DNA from: Hymenobacter glacialis
GTDB lineage: Bacteria; Bacteroidota; Bacteroidia; Cytophagales; Hymenobacteraceae
Direction: 5' to 3'
NCBI RefSeq assembly: GCF_001816165.1
Contig: NZ_MDZC01000046.1
Coordinates: 62,001 to 126,000 of the forward strand
DNA length: 64,000 nucleotides
Of the stretch, positions 1 through 8,377 are shown piece by piece (position 1 is the first letter of the stretch; each line of letters begins with the position of its first letter). Made by a program: the position numbers and the translations under genes. Below the pieces are notes generated by a model. The model was not told where the DNA came from. It made no database searches and was given only the letters and a program-made list of their open reading frames with translations.

Positions 1-1
1 C

Positions 2-418
2 GGCGACATTCTGACCCGGCGCCGGGTGGCTACCTGGAGCCGCACCGCGCGCTTCCACCTGGTGCCCGACGCGCAGGGCCGGACCTACGCGGTAACTCGG
101 GAAGATGGCAACCGCCTCGATTTTTACCTTCCCGACCGAACCGCGCCGCTCATCACCCAGCGCTTCGTAACGTCGGGTGAGAAGCCGGTGCAGTACTTTG
201 ATTTTGGAAAAGGCCGCCGCGTGGTGGCCATCACCGAGCCCGGTCCCGGCCAGGTATTTTTGTACGACGGTCAGGGCCGGCTGCTGGGCGGAGCATCGCT
301 ACCCAGCACGGGCACGGGGGTTGGCCTGAACTACGACGCCACCACCGACACCTACCATCTGGTGCGTGTGGTGGGCCGCGAGTTGCGCCGCACCGAGCTT
401 AAAGTGACGCTGCCGTAG
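2..418 (+). CDS. C-terminal part of an unknown protein (5' end outside window)
   Basis: The reading frame is open from base 2, so the gene almost certainly begins upstream of the window and the GTG at 26 is internal. The visible ~139 residues are rich in beta-strand-like alternation with repeated G-x-Y/F-x-V patterns (for example QVFLYDGQGRLLGG), like the last blades of a beta-propeller, but no family is recognised. It stops 54 bp before the NadR-like gene on the same strand. No function is assigned. Confidence 0.6.
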   Translation, partial: GDILTRRRVATWSRTARFHLVPDAQGRTYAVTREDGNRLDFYLPDRTAPLITQRFVTSGEKPVQYFDFGKGRRVVAITEPGPGQVFLYDGQGRLLGGASLPSTGTGVGLNYDATTDTYHLVRVVGRELRRTELKVTLP

Positions 419-472
419 CGTCGCCTATCCATTTCCGCCGGCGGGCCCTCACCAGCCTGCTTACAGCCGTTT

Positions 473-1537
473 ATGACGCACTCCTTTGAGACGGGCCTTG
501 TGGTAGGAAAATTCTGGCCGCCCCACCGGGGCCACCAGCTGCTGCTCGAAACCGCCGCGGCTCAGGTAACTGAGCTGCTGGTATTGGTGTACGCCAACCC
601 CGATTCGGCCACCACGCCGGCCGCCGTGCGCGCCGGCTGGCTCCGGGAGCTGTATCGTGGGGATGATGTTGCAGACGGTCCCCGCATTGGCACCACGCCG
701 CTCCGGATTGTAGCCCTTTCTGCCGATGCCGACGGGGTGCCGCCGGATGCGGCTGAAGTCGCCGTGCAGCGAGATTTTGTGCGCGAGTGGCTGGGCCGGC
801 AGGGGCTGCGGGTGGGGGTGGTTTTCAGCAGTGAGGACTACGGCCCGGGCTTCGCGGCGCACCTGGGAGTGCCCCATGTGGCCGTGAACGTGGCCCGGGT
901 GCAGGTGCCAGAGTCGGGCACCGCCACCCGCCAAAATGCGACGGCGGCCCGCTACCTGCATCCGCTGGTGGCGGCGCAGCTGGGCACGGTGCCGCCCGCC
1001 CGGGTGCCGCGCGTGGTGTTGCTGGGGGCCGAAAGCAGCGGGAAATCAACCGTGTGCCAAGCACTGGCTGAGGCGTACCACACGGCGTGGGTACCGGAAT
1101 ACGGCCGCACCCTGCACGAGCAGAAAAACGGCCACCTAGAATACGAGGACCTGCTCTACATTGCGCGCCGCCACGCCGAGCTGGAGGACGAAGCCGCCGC
1201 CACCGCCCGGGGCGTGCTGTTTTGTGACACCAACGCCGCGACCACCGCGCTGTATTCCTACTACTATTTCCATGCCTGTGACCCCGCCCTGCAAGCCATG
1301 GCGGCGGTGTGCGGCCAGCGCTACGCCCACACGTTTGTGTGCGCGCCCACTGTGCCTTTTGAGCACGACGGCTGGCGCGGTCCTGAGGCCCTGCGTAGCT
1401 TTCAGCACGGCATGGTGCTCATGCAGCTCGACCACTTCCACATTCCCTACACGCTGCTGCAGGGCACGGTAGCAGAGCGGGTGGCCCAGGTAAGGCAGCA
1501 GCTGGGGCAATGGGGTATGATGAAGGGTATTATTTAA
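473..1537 (+). CDS. nadR: NadR-like bifunctional NMN adenylyltransferase / ribosylnicotinamide kinase
   Basis: Residues 8-21 carry the nucleotidyltransferase signature GKFWPPHRGH (HxGH class), followed at residues 185-192 by a P-loop, GAESSGKS, of the ribosylnicotinamide kinase domain. The order adenylyltransferase then kinase matches NadR, which phosphorylates nicotinamide riboside and adenylates NMN to NAD in the cytoplasm. At 354 residues it lacks the N-terminal helix-turn-helix of enterobacterial NadR, so it should be an enzyme only, not a repressor. ATG start at 473; the next feature downstream is a palindromic repeat rather than a partner gene. Confidence 0.88.
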   Translation: MTHSFETGLVVGKFWPPHRGHQLLLETAAAQVTELLVLVYANPDSATTPAAVRAGWLRELYRGDDVADGPRIGTTPLRIVALSADADGVPPDAAEVAVQRDFVREWLGRQGLRVGVVFSSEDYGPGFAAHLGVPHVAVNVARVQVPESGTATRQNATAARYLHPLVAAQLGTVPPARVPRVVLLGAESSGKSTVCQALAEAYHTAWVPEYGRTLHEQKNGHLEYEDLLYIARRHAELEDEAAATARGVLFCDTNAATTALYSYYYFHACDPALQAMAAVCGQRYAHTFVCAPTVPFEHDGWRGPEALRSFQHGMVLMQLDHFHIPYTLLQGTVAERVAQVRQQLGQWGMMKGII

Positions 1538-1539
1538 AG

Positions 1540-1634
1540 ACGTCATGCTGAGCTTGCCGAAGCATCTCTACCGCTTCGTTGGTTCGATTGAATTACTACT
1601 GCGGTTGAGATGCTTGGCAAGCTCAGCATGACGT
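1540..1634. repeat. REP-like palindrome, CATGCTGAGCTTGCC family
   Basis: Left arm 1540-1574 (starts ACGTCATGCTGAGCTTGCC) and right arm 1601-1634 are near-perfect reverse complements, with one extra base and one mismatch. It lies between the convergent nadR and corA genes and could also act as a bidirectional terminator. The left arm recurs at 32544-32578 and, altered, at 56664-56700. Confidence 0.85.
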
Positions 1635-1652
1635 TCTTCTAAATAGATTTTT

Positions 1653-2861
1653 TTACCGTTGCTTCGTCATCCAGCCTTTGCGCCAAAAATAGAAGAGCTG
1701 GCCTATCACCATGAGGGCCATGAGACTGAGCACGGCAGGATAGCCCCAGGGCTGGTAGAGCTCCGGCATGTTCAGCGGATTGGCGCCCGCGGGCGGGGCT
1801 TCGCGCTGGAAGTTCATGCCGTAGACACCGGCCACAAAGCTCAGGGGGATGAAAATGGCGCTGATGATGGTCAGCACCTTCATCACCTCGTTCATGCGGT
1901 TGCTTTGGTCCGAAAGGAACAGTTCGGTGAGGCTGGTGATGTTTTCCCGGTAGCTTTCGGCCAGGTCCAGCGCCTGCATGGCGTGGTCGTAGGCATCCTT
2001 GAAAAACACTTTTATGTCCTCCGGCATTACTTCATCCGGCATGCGCAGGATTTCACTGATTTTGTCCCGCTCCGGGTACACCAGCCGCCTAAAGCGCACA
2101 ATGTCCTTTTTGATGCGCAGAATGCGGTTGAGCATGCGGCGCTCGCGGCGCTCCGAAAAAATCCGTTCCTCCAGGCCTTCCAGGTAGTCGCCGATGGCGG
2201 CCATGGTGGGGAAGTAGTGGTCGATGACCACGTCGGTGAGGGCATAGGCCAGGTAGAGCGAGGGCTTGCGCTTCATCTGGCTGAAGTTGCTGCGCAGGCG
2301 GTTGCGCAGCGAGTCGAGGCAATCTTCGTAGTCGTCCTGAAAGCTGAGCACGTAGTTTGGCCCGGTGAAAAGCGAGAGCTGGTCGTCGTCGATTTCGAGG
2401 CTGGAGGTAAAATCGGTCATGCGCGAGACCATAAACAAGCGGTTGTCGTCGAAAACGTCCACTTTAGCGCGTTGGTAGTCGCCAAGCACGTCTTCCATTT
2501 GCAGCGGGTGCAGGCCGAAATCCCGCATGATGCGTTCCATCAATTCCAGGTTGCCATAGCCGCGCACGTCCACCCAGTGGCGCAGGTCGGGACGCCCCTG
2601 GAAGCTGTCCCACAGCTCGTCGTAAGTAGCGTATTCCTTTTCGATGAGCGTGTTGGCATCGTAGGAAATCATGAACAGCCGCGGCTGAAGGGCGCCCTCC
2701 CGAATGACCAGGGCCCCCGGCCGCTTGCCCAGCGTTTCCGTCTGGTGCCGGGCCTGCAGAATGGCTTCGCGGTCGCTGATGCCAAATGCGGGCTCGTGCT
2801 CCTCGTTGGGGGGCGGCGGCAGGGCAGGTGCAGCTTTGGCAGCGGGGTTGGTGGGGTTCAT
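1653..2861 (-). CDS. corA: CorA-family magnesium/divalent cation transporter
   Basis: The ~402-residue protein has a large soluble N-terminal domain with long helices (SEILRMPDEVMPEDIKVFFKD region), then two C-terminal membrane spans. The first span ends in YGMN, the ion-selectivity motif that identifies CorA channels, and the short loop and basic tail (FYFWRKGWMTKQR) are typical. It conducts Mg2+ (or Co2+/Ni2+) across the inner membrane as a pentamer. The start is taken at the internal ATG (2861, MNPTNPAAK); an ATG at 2894 would add 11 unconserved residues. It converges on nadR across the palindrome at 1540-1634. Confidence 0.9.
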   Translation of the reverse strand: MNPTNPAAKAAPALPPPPNEEHEPAFGISDREAILQARHQTETLGKRPGALVIREGALQPRLFMISYDANTLIEKEYATYDELWDSFQGRPDLRHWVDVRGYGNLELMERIMRDFGLHPLQMEDVLGDYQRAKVDVFDDNRLFMVSRMTDFTSSLEIDDDQLSLFTGPNYVLSFQDDYEDCLDSLRNRLRSNFSQMKRKPSLYLAYALTDVVIDHYFPTMAAIGDYLEGLEERIFSERRERRMLNRILRIKKDIVRFRRLVYPERDKISEILRMPDEVMPEDIKVFFKDAYDHAMQALDLAESYRENITSLTELFLSDQSNRMNEVMKVLTIISAIFIPLSFVAGVYGMNFQREAPPAGANPLNMPELYQPWGYPAVLSLMALMVIGQLFYFWRKGWMTKQR

Positions 2862-2975
2862 GGGAAGAAAAAACAAGAAAGCCGGGCGGGCCACTGCGGC
2901 CTCCTATGCCCGTTGGCACCCCGAAGATGGTAACCGGAACGCAGGTTTACGTGCCGAGCGCCCCCCAAAGCTGGC

Positions 2976-3003
2976 TTTGCGTGGAAGCAGTGCCGTACTT
3001 TGC
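2976..3003 (+). promoter_or_regulatory. Bacteroidota-type promoter
   Basis: TTTG at 2976-2979 and TACTTTGC at 2996-3003 with 16 bases between match the Bacteroidota TTTG/TAnnTTTG pattern. The -7 box overlaps the TTG at 3000, which argues against translation of the acyltransferase gene starting there. Confidence 0.6.
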
Positions 3004-3026
3004 CCGCAGAGCGACGAAAATCAGGT

Positions 3027-4040
3027 TTGAAAATAACGCATTCTTTGGGCACAGCAATCCCGGGCGGCTCCGCCGCACCCGCCGGCTTGCGCGTGTGGAC
3101 GGCCGAAAGCGCCGACGCCCCGGCCGCCCCCCGGCTGCCGCTGGCCTTCGAGTCGTTCCTGTACCTGCGCCCCGCTCACCAGGCCCTGGCCACCAGCCCC
3201 GATGTGGTGCTGAGCTTTTATCTGGAAGATGCCGCGGCCGGCCGCACTGTGGCGCAGCTGCACGTAACGCTTGCCCCCGGCAGCACTGTGGCGCGCAGCC
3301 CCGCCCAGGCGCCGTTTGGTGCCGTGCAGCTCGCGCCGGGCGTCAGGGGCCCGGCCCTGCACCAGCTGCTGGACGTGGCCGAAGCAACGCTACGCCAGCG
3401 CGGGCTGCAGGCACTGGCCATGCGCAGCTACCCCTTTGCCTACGACCCCACCGGAGCAGCCCTGCTGGCCGAAGCCCTGCGGCAGCGCGGCTATCGGGTG
3501 GTGCTGGCCGAGCAGAACTACCACCTCGACCCGGCCTGGGACTACGAAGCGCACCTGCACCCCTCGGAGCGGCGGCGGCTGCACAAGTGCCGGCGCCACG
3601 GCCTGCACGTGGAGCAGGAGCCGCCGTTTTTGCTGCCCGCTGCCTATGCCTTCATTGAGGCCTGTAGGCAGGAGCGGGGCCAGCAGCTTTCGCTGTCCCT
3701 GGCGCGGGTGCAGGAACTGTTTAGGCGCTTCCCCCAGGAGCATTTCCTGTTTTCCGTGCGCCAGCCCGATGGGGCGTGGGCCGCGCTCACGGTGGCCATT
3801 CGCGTAAGCGAAACAGTTCTCTACAACTTCTATCCGGCCAGTCCGCTGCGCTACAATGCCCTTAGCCCCGTGGTGCTCCTGAACGAGGGCCTGCACGCCT
3901 TTGCCCGGGCCAGCGGCCTGACGGTGCTGGACCTGGGCACGTCTACGCTCGACTCCGGGCCCAATGCCTCGCTGCTGCGCTTCAAGCGCCACCTGGGAGG
4001 TGTGGCCGGTTTGCGCCTGAGCTGGGAGAAGCAGCTCTGA
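3027..4040 (+). CDS. GNAT/FemAB-like acyltransferase of the glycan cluster
   Basis: A ~337-residue protein whose C-terminal half resembles the FemAB/GNAT acyltransferase fold: the SERRRLHKCRRHGL segment, an aromatic strand pair around VLYNFYPASPLRYNALSPV, and a final LDLGTSTLDSGPNASLLRFK motif typical of these proteins, where substrate-facing lysine and serine residues cluster. It may transfer an acyl group to a sugar or peptide envelope precursor. There is no ATG near the N-terminus; the TTG at 3000 overlaps the promoter box, so TTG 3027 (or GTG 3093) is preferred. It sits 27 bp before the flippase, consistent with co-transcription. The family call is moderate and the substrate unknown. Confidence 0.6.
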   Translation: MKITHSLGTAIPGGSAAPAGLRVWTAESADAPAAPRLPLAFESFLYLRPAHQALATSPDVVLSFYLEDAAAGRTVAQLHVTLAPGSTVARSPAQAPFGAVQLAPGVRGPALHQLLDVAEATLRQRGLQALAMRSYPFAYDPTGAALLAEALRQRGYRVVLAEQNYHLDPAWDYEAHLHPSERRRLHKCRRHGLHVEQEPPFLLPAAYAFIEACRQERGQQLSLSLARVQELFRRFPQEHFLFSVRQPDGAWAALTVAIRVSETVLYNFYPASPLRYNALSPVVLLNEGLHAFARASGLTVLDLGTSTLDSGPNASLLRFKRHLGGVAGLRLSWEKQL

Positions 4041-4067
4041 CCGCGGGTTCGGCTTCTAGAAAAACCA

Positions 4068-5438
4068 ATGCTGCCGCTGCGACCGCGGGGACGTGCCGAT
4101 ATTTGCCGGGCCCATTCGCCTGACCCCGCGCCGCCCGTGCCCCAAGCCGCTACCACCACCCGTGCCGCCCAACTCACCATTTGGCGCGGCTTCGTGCGCA
4201 ATTCCCTGGGCACGGGCGTGGCCGTAGTAGCCCGCGCGGCCGGGGCGCTGTTGCTCAATAAGCTCTTCGCGACCTATGCCCCAGCCGGTGGTCTCACGCT
4301 GCTCGCGCAGTTTCAGAACTTAATGGCCCTGTTCACCACCCTGCCCAACGACGGCGTGCACGTGGGCGTGGTGAAGTACCTGGCGCCGCTACGGCCTGGT
4401 AGCCCGCGCTACCGCCTGTGGCTGGGAGCCGCGGCCGGCCTCAACGCGGCGGCGCTGCTTGTGGGCACAATTGTGCTGGCTGTGCAGGGCCTGCTGGGGT
4501 GGGGGTGGGCCAGCTTGGGCGCTTTTGTATTGGGCATAGCTCTGCTCACGGCGCAGGGCCTGTTGGGCGCTGCCCTGCTGGCCGCTGGGCGGTTGCGGGC
4601 CTACATCATGCTGTCGGTAGCCCTGGCGGCGCTGGGCGCTGGCGCAGCCAGCATCACGCTGTTGCGGGGCTATTCGCTGGAGCTTGTGCTCCTGGCTTAT
4701 TTGCTGGCCCAGGGCGCTACGGTGCTGCCGGCGCTTGCGCTCGCGGCCCGGGCGGGCGTGTTGCAGCACCTGCGTTGGCCGGCCCCAATCAGCCGCGTGG
4801 CGGTGCGTGGCCTCAGCCAGTTCCTGCTGATGGCGGTGAGCACCCTCGTCTTTGGCAAAGCCGTGGAATACGTGCTGCGCGACCACCTGATGGCCACGTA
4901 TGGTGCCGCCCGCACAGACCTGTGGCAGGTGGTGGCCAAGCTCTCGGATAATTATACTATGGTGTTTGCGGCCGTGATGAGCAGCGTGTTCTACCCGCGG
5001 CTGGCGGCCCTGGGCGCGCAGCCGCGAGCGGCCCGCACCTACCTGCAAAGCGTGCTCCTGCTGCTGGCGCCGGTGTTGGCGCTGGGCTTAGGGGTAGTGT
5101 TTGCCTGTCGGAGCTGGCTGCTGCCGTTGCTGTTTGCCCCGCATCTGGCGCGCGCCGGCGAGCTGCTGGGGCCCCAGCTGGTGGGCGACTGGGCCAAGTT
5201 TCTGAGCTGGCTTTTTATCTTTCAACTGGTGGCTAAGGCGCGGACGGGGGCCTACGTGGCGGTTCAGGCGGCCTCGGCGGCCGGGTTTGCGGTGCTGCTG
5301 GTTTTGCTGCTGCCGCGCTACGGCTTGCCGGGCGCAGTGCTGGCCCATGCGGCCCGCTACGGGCTGGTATTGGCGGCTTGCCTGGGATTCTATTGGCGGG
5401 CAAAAGGTGCTTCGATGAGGCATGAAAACGCTGCATAA
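4068..5438 (+). CDS. Wzx-type polysaccharide flippase (O-antigen translocase, MOP superfamily)
   Basis: The 456-residue protein has about a dozen hydrophobic segments. Its N-terminal region (TIWRGFVRNSLGTGVAVVAR, then LPNDGVHVGVVKYLA) matches the WzxE-like O-antigen translocases, which flip undecaprenyl-linked glycan from the cytoplasmic to the periplasmic face. The first ~35 residues are a proline-rich, probably cytosolic extension, so the true start may lie downstream of the ATG at 4068. It overlaps or abuts the GT2 gene downstream, giving a compact glycan-assembly operon. Confidence 0.8.
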   Translation: MLPLRPRGRADICRAHSPDPAPPVPQAATTTRAAQLTIWRGFVRNSLGTGVAVVARAAGALLLNKLFATYAPAGGLTLLAQFQNLMALFTTLPNDGVHVGVVKYLAPLRPGSPRYRLWLGAAAGLNAAALLVGTIVLAVQGLLGWGWASLGAFVLGIALLTAQGLLGAALLAAGRLRAYIMLSVALAALGAGAASITLLRGYSLELVLLAYLLAQGATVLPALALAARAGVLQHLRWPAPISRVAVRGLSQFLLMAVSTLVFGKAVEYVLRDHLMATYGAARTDLWQVVAKLSDNYTMVFAAVMSSVFYPRLAALGAQPRAARTYLQSVLLLLAPVLALGLGVVFACRSWLLPLLFAPHLARAGELLGPQLVGDWAKFLSWLFIFQLVAKARTGAYVAVQAASAAGFAVLLVLLLPRYGLPGAVLAHAARYGLVLAACLGFYWRAKGASMRHENAA

Positions 5439-5475
5439 GCAATGTTTCTTAGTTTTAATTTGCGGCTTCAGTCTC

Positions 5476-6426
5476 ATGTCTGTTTCTTCATCCCATCCTG
5501 CGCTATCGGTTTCTGGCACTGCGTCCCTGGTCACCATTGTGGCGCTGTGTCACAACCATGCATCCTTTCTACGGGAGGCTCTGGATTCAATACGTAGCCA
5601 AACTTACCCCAACCTGGAAGTGTGGCTCGTGGACGATGCCAGCACCGATGGCAGCGCCGCCATCCTGCGCGAGTATGCTGCGCGGCAGCCCGGCTGGCAG
5701 CTGCTGCTGATTCCCGAGAACGTGGGCAACTGCCGCGCCTTCAACCAGGCTTTCTTTCAGAGCCGGGGTGAGTTTGTGATTGATTTTGCGACCGATGACG
5801 TCCTGCTGCCCACGCGGGTTGCGCAGCAATTGGCCGCGTTTGCCGCCGCAGCCCCCGAAGTGGGCGTAGTATATTCTAATGCCGAGCTGGTGGCCGAAGA
5901 CGGCAAGCTTCTGGGCCTGCACCACCGCCCCGATGCGCAAGGCAACCTGCTGCCGGCCCCCGCCAGTGGCTGGGTATTTGGGGAGGTATTGCGGCGCTAC
6001 TTCATCAGCACGCCCACCATGATGATGCGCCGCGCCTGCCTGCAACAGGTAGGCGGCTACGACGAAACTCTGGCCTACGAGGACTTCGATTTCTGGGTGC
6101 GGGCCAGCCGGCAATGGCAGTTTCTGTACCTGAACGAGGTGACCACGCGCAAACGCATTCACCCGCGCAGCATGAGCAGCCGCGCTTACCGGCGCCACGA
6201 CCCTTATCTGTCCTCCACTATCCAGGTGTGCCACAAGGCCCTGGCCCTGGCCACCGGCCCCACCGAACGCGCAGCGCTGGCCACCCGGCTCCGTTGGGAA
6301 ATGCGCCAGGCCGCCTGGCGCGGCCGCCACGCCGAGGCGCGGGAGCTGTTTGCGCTGCTGCGCCGCACGGCCCGGCCCAGTGCGCTCGACGCGGCCCTGG
6401 CGGTATGGTGCCGCCTGCGCTCGTGA
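5476..6426 (+). CDS. Family 2 glycosyltransferase
   Basis: A GT-A glycosyltransferase begins with LVTIVALCHNHASFLREALD, followed by the nucleotide-binding VDDASTDGS and a DxD-like acidic pair in IDFATDDVLLP; the aromatic/acidic segment AYEDFDFWVRASR is the usual acceptor-side motif. It transfers a sugar from a nucleotide donor, probably onto a lipid-linked intermediate. ATG 5476 is preferred; an in-frame ATG at 5422 would overlap the flippase by 17 bp and add 18 unconserved residues. Tight spacing with the flippase supports joint transcription. Confidence 0.85.
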   Translation: MSVSSSHPALSVSGTASLVTIVALCHNHASFLREALDSIRSQTYPNLEVWLVDDASTDGSAAILREYAARQPGWQLLLIPENVGNCRAFNQAFFQSRGEFVIDFATDDVLLPTRVAQQLAAFAAAAPEVGVVYSNAELVAEDGKLLGLHHRPDAQGNLLPAPASGWVFGEVLRRYFISTPTMMMRRACLQQVGGYDETLAYEDFDFWVRASRQWQFLYLNEVTTRKRIHPRSMSSRAYRRHDPYLSSTIQVCHKALALATGPTERAALATRLRWEMRQAAWRGRHAEARELFALLRRTARPSALDAALAVWCRLRS

Positions 6427-6480
6427 AATAGCAGCTAATTTTAGCCCGGCTAGCCGGGCCTGAACGCTGGACTTTTGCTG

Positions 6481-8208
6481 GTGCTTTTTTCGCAATTTCT
6501 ATTCCTGACTCTTTTGCCTAACCAAACCCGTCGCGCCATTTTTCTTCGGGTGGTGCTGCTGCCGCTGGCGCTGGTGCTGGGCACGGTGGCAGGGCTGGGG
6601 AGTTACTATGAATCCAGCGACGACTCCACTCTGGCGTGGCTCTTTTCCGGGGTGCTGGCCCTGCAGCCTGTGCCCTCGGTGCCACTGTATTTCCATGGCT
6701 ACGGGCACGTGTTGGCGGGCGCTTACACGGCCCTGCCGGGGGTGTCGTGGTTTGGGTGGCTGACAGGCGGCCTGTTGATTTGGGCCACAGTACTCACTTT
6801 TGCCGTGCTCGACAGATGGCTGCGGCCCCGGCTGCCACCGCGGCGGTTAGTGCTGGCGCTGCTAGCGTTTTTCCTGCTGGCCTGGCTGGAGCACGTGCTC
6901 TGGTTCAGCTTTGTGCGGGTGGCGTTACTGTTGGCAGGGGCTTCGGTGCTGTATGCTGCCCAACGGGCGGGGCGCCGGGGCGCGCTGCTGGTTGGGCTGC
7001 TGGGAGTGGGCGCGGCGTGGCTGATGCGGCCCAGCCTGGCCCTGGTGGCGGTGGGCGCGGTGCTGCCGGCGGCGGTGCTGCTGGCCGGCGGGTGGCGCCG
7101 GGCCGCCCCGCTGCTTGGGGGCACATTCCTGGGCCTGGCGTTGGCCGCGGCCCTGCTTTACTGGCAGCAAACGCCCACGGAAACGCGCATGCAGGTGCGC
7201 GACACCTACTTCGCTCAAATCCTGGATTTTGACCAACTGCGCCCACAGCCCTATACCCCCGCCGACAGCCTGGGCACCGCCGCCCTGAGCCTGTGGCTGA
7301 TGGGCGACACCACCGTGGTAAACGCCGGCCTGCGCCAGCGGGCCTACCGCTTCGACGCGGCGTATTTCCTGCAGCGCGAAGTGCCGGCCAAATTGCTGAC
7401 ACGCGCCGAGCTGCTGGTGCGCGACTATTTTCCGCTCCTGCTTGCCCTTTTGCTCAGTGGAATAGTGGTGGTGCGGCGCGGGGAGGGGCGCGGGTGGTTC
7501 TGGCTGGTGCAGCTGGGGTTTGCGGCCGGGCTGATGGGGTTGGCCGGCTTCTACAAATTGCCGGCGCGCCTGGCCATGCCCTTGCTCGATTTCTGGTTGC
7601 TCACTAACCTGGCTTTTCTATTCAAAGCATCCAGCTTTTCCCAGGCTGAACCTTTCTCGGTACCACTTGCCGCCGTGCCAGCGTTAGGTGTCAATTTTTC
7701 CTTATCCGTTAGAGAACGGCGTGCGACACTGATGCTGGGAATGCTTGCGGTAGTCCTGTACGGTGCTAAAACGCTGCACCGCTACCAGGTGCTGAGCCGG
7801 GAGCAGTACCGGCACGAGCGGGCTTGGGTGCAGCTGGCGCAGCGCACGGCCGGCACCACGCGGGTATTGGCCGGCACCAACGACTTACTCAAAAGTCTGT
7901 CGCCGTTTCGCGTGTATACTCCTGGTCCTGGTCTGGTACTGGAGCTGTCCGGGTGGCAGTCGCACGACCCCTCGCAAGCCACGCTGCGAAGGCACCTCAC
8001 CGGCGCGCCGGGGCAGGCCGAGTGCCTGCGCCGGCTGGCGCAGGCGGCGCCCGCTACAAGGTGGCTGTTGTCGGCCGAAACGGCGCAGTGGCTCAATCGG
8101 CGTTTTAGGTTTGAGGCTGCGGGGCAGCCGCCGGTTGTTACATTGGAAACGGTTGAGGTTTTTCCGGCCGATACTTCTCTGCATTATTATCGGCCGGTAG
8201 CGCGGTAA
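6481..8208 (+). CDS. Polytopic membrane protein, GT-C-like, unknown specificity
   Basis: About 575 residues with roughly ten hydrophobic segments and a soluble C-terminal tail of ~150 residues. An early acidic motif, SYYESSDDSTLAWLFSG, lies just after the first span, the position of the catalytic acidic residue in GT-C (lipid-sugar-dependent) glycosyltransferases. No named family was recognised. There is no ATG; GTG 6481 is chosen, with TTG 6475 an alternative. It follows the GT2 gene by 54 bp and closes the surface-glycan cluster, so a sugar or modification transfer on the periplasmic side is a reasonable but unproven role. Confidence 0.6.
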   Translation: MLFSQFLFLTLLPNQTRRAIFLRVVLLPLALVLGTVAGLGSYYESSDDSTLAWLFSGVLALQPVPSVPLYFHGYGHVLAGAYTALPGVSWFGWLTGGLLIWATVLTFAVLDRWLRPRLPPRRLVLALLAFFLLAWLEHVLWFSFVRVALLLAGASVLYAAQRAGRRGALLVGLLGVGAAWLMRPSLALVAVGAVLPAAVLLAGGWRRAAPLLGGTFLGLALAAALLYWQQTPTETRMQVRDTYFAQILDFDQLRPQPYTPADSLGTAALSLWLMGDTTVVNAGLRQRAYRFDAAYFLQREVPAKLLTRAELLVRDYFPLLLALLLSGIVVVRRGEGRGWFWLVQLGFAAGLMGLAGFYKLPARLAMPLLDFWLLTNLAFLFKASSFSQAEPFSVPLAAVPALGVNFSLSVRERRATLMLGMLAVVLYGAKTLHRYQVLSREQYRHERAWVQLAQRTAGTTRVLAGTNDLLKSLSPFRVYTPGPGLVLELSGWQSHDPSQATLRRHLTGAPGQAECLRRLAQAAPATRWLLSAETAQWLNRRFRFEAAGQPPVVTLETVEVFPADTSLHYYRPVAR

Positions 8209-8377
8209 ATTGGGGCTGAACTCGTATAAAGGCACGATATGCTCGTATTTCGGTTCGATTTATGCCAATGCATTTCAGTAATGCCATAATTTTATACCCG
8301 CCTCCGTGCCGCCTCAGCGGACCTTTGCTTCGCCAAAAGCGTTTCCTACTTAATTACTCACGCTATTGCGTCCTACT

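Noticed and set aside
1659..2933. Long open frame antisense to corA
   Set aside because: A GC-rich antisense shadow of a well-supported gene; histidine/valine-rich with no domain.
8209..8377. tRNA-like GGTTCGATT segment at about 8250
   Set aside because: No acceptor or anticodon stems pair around it.
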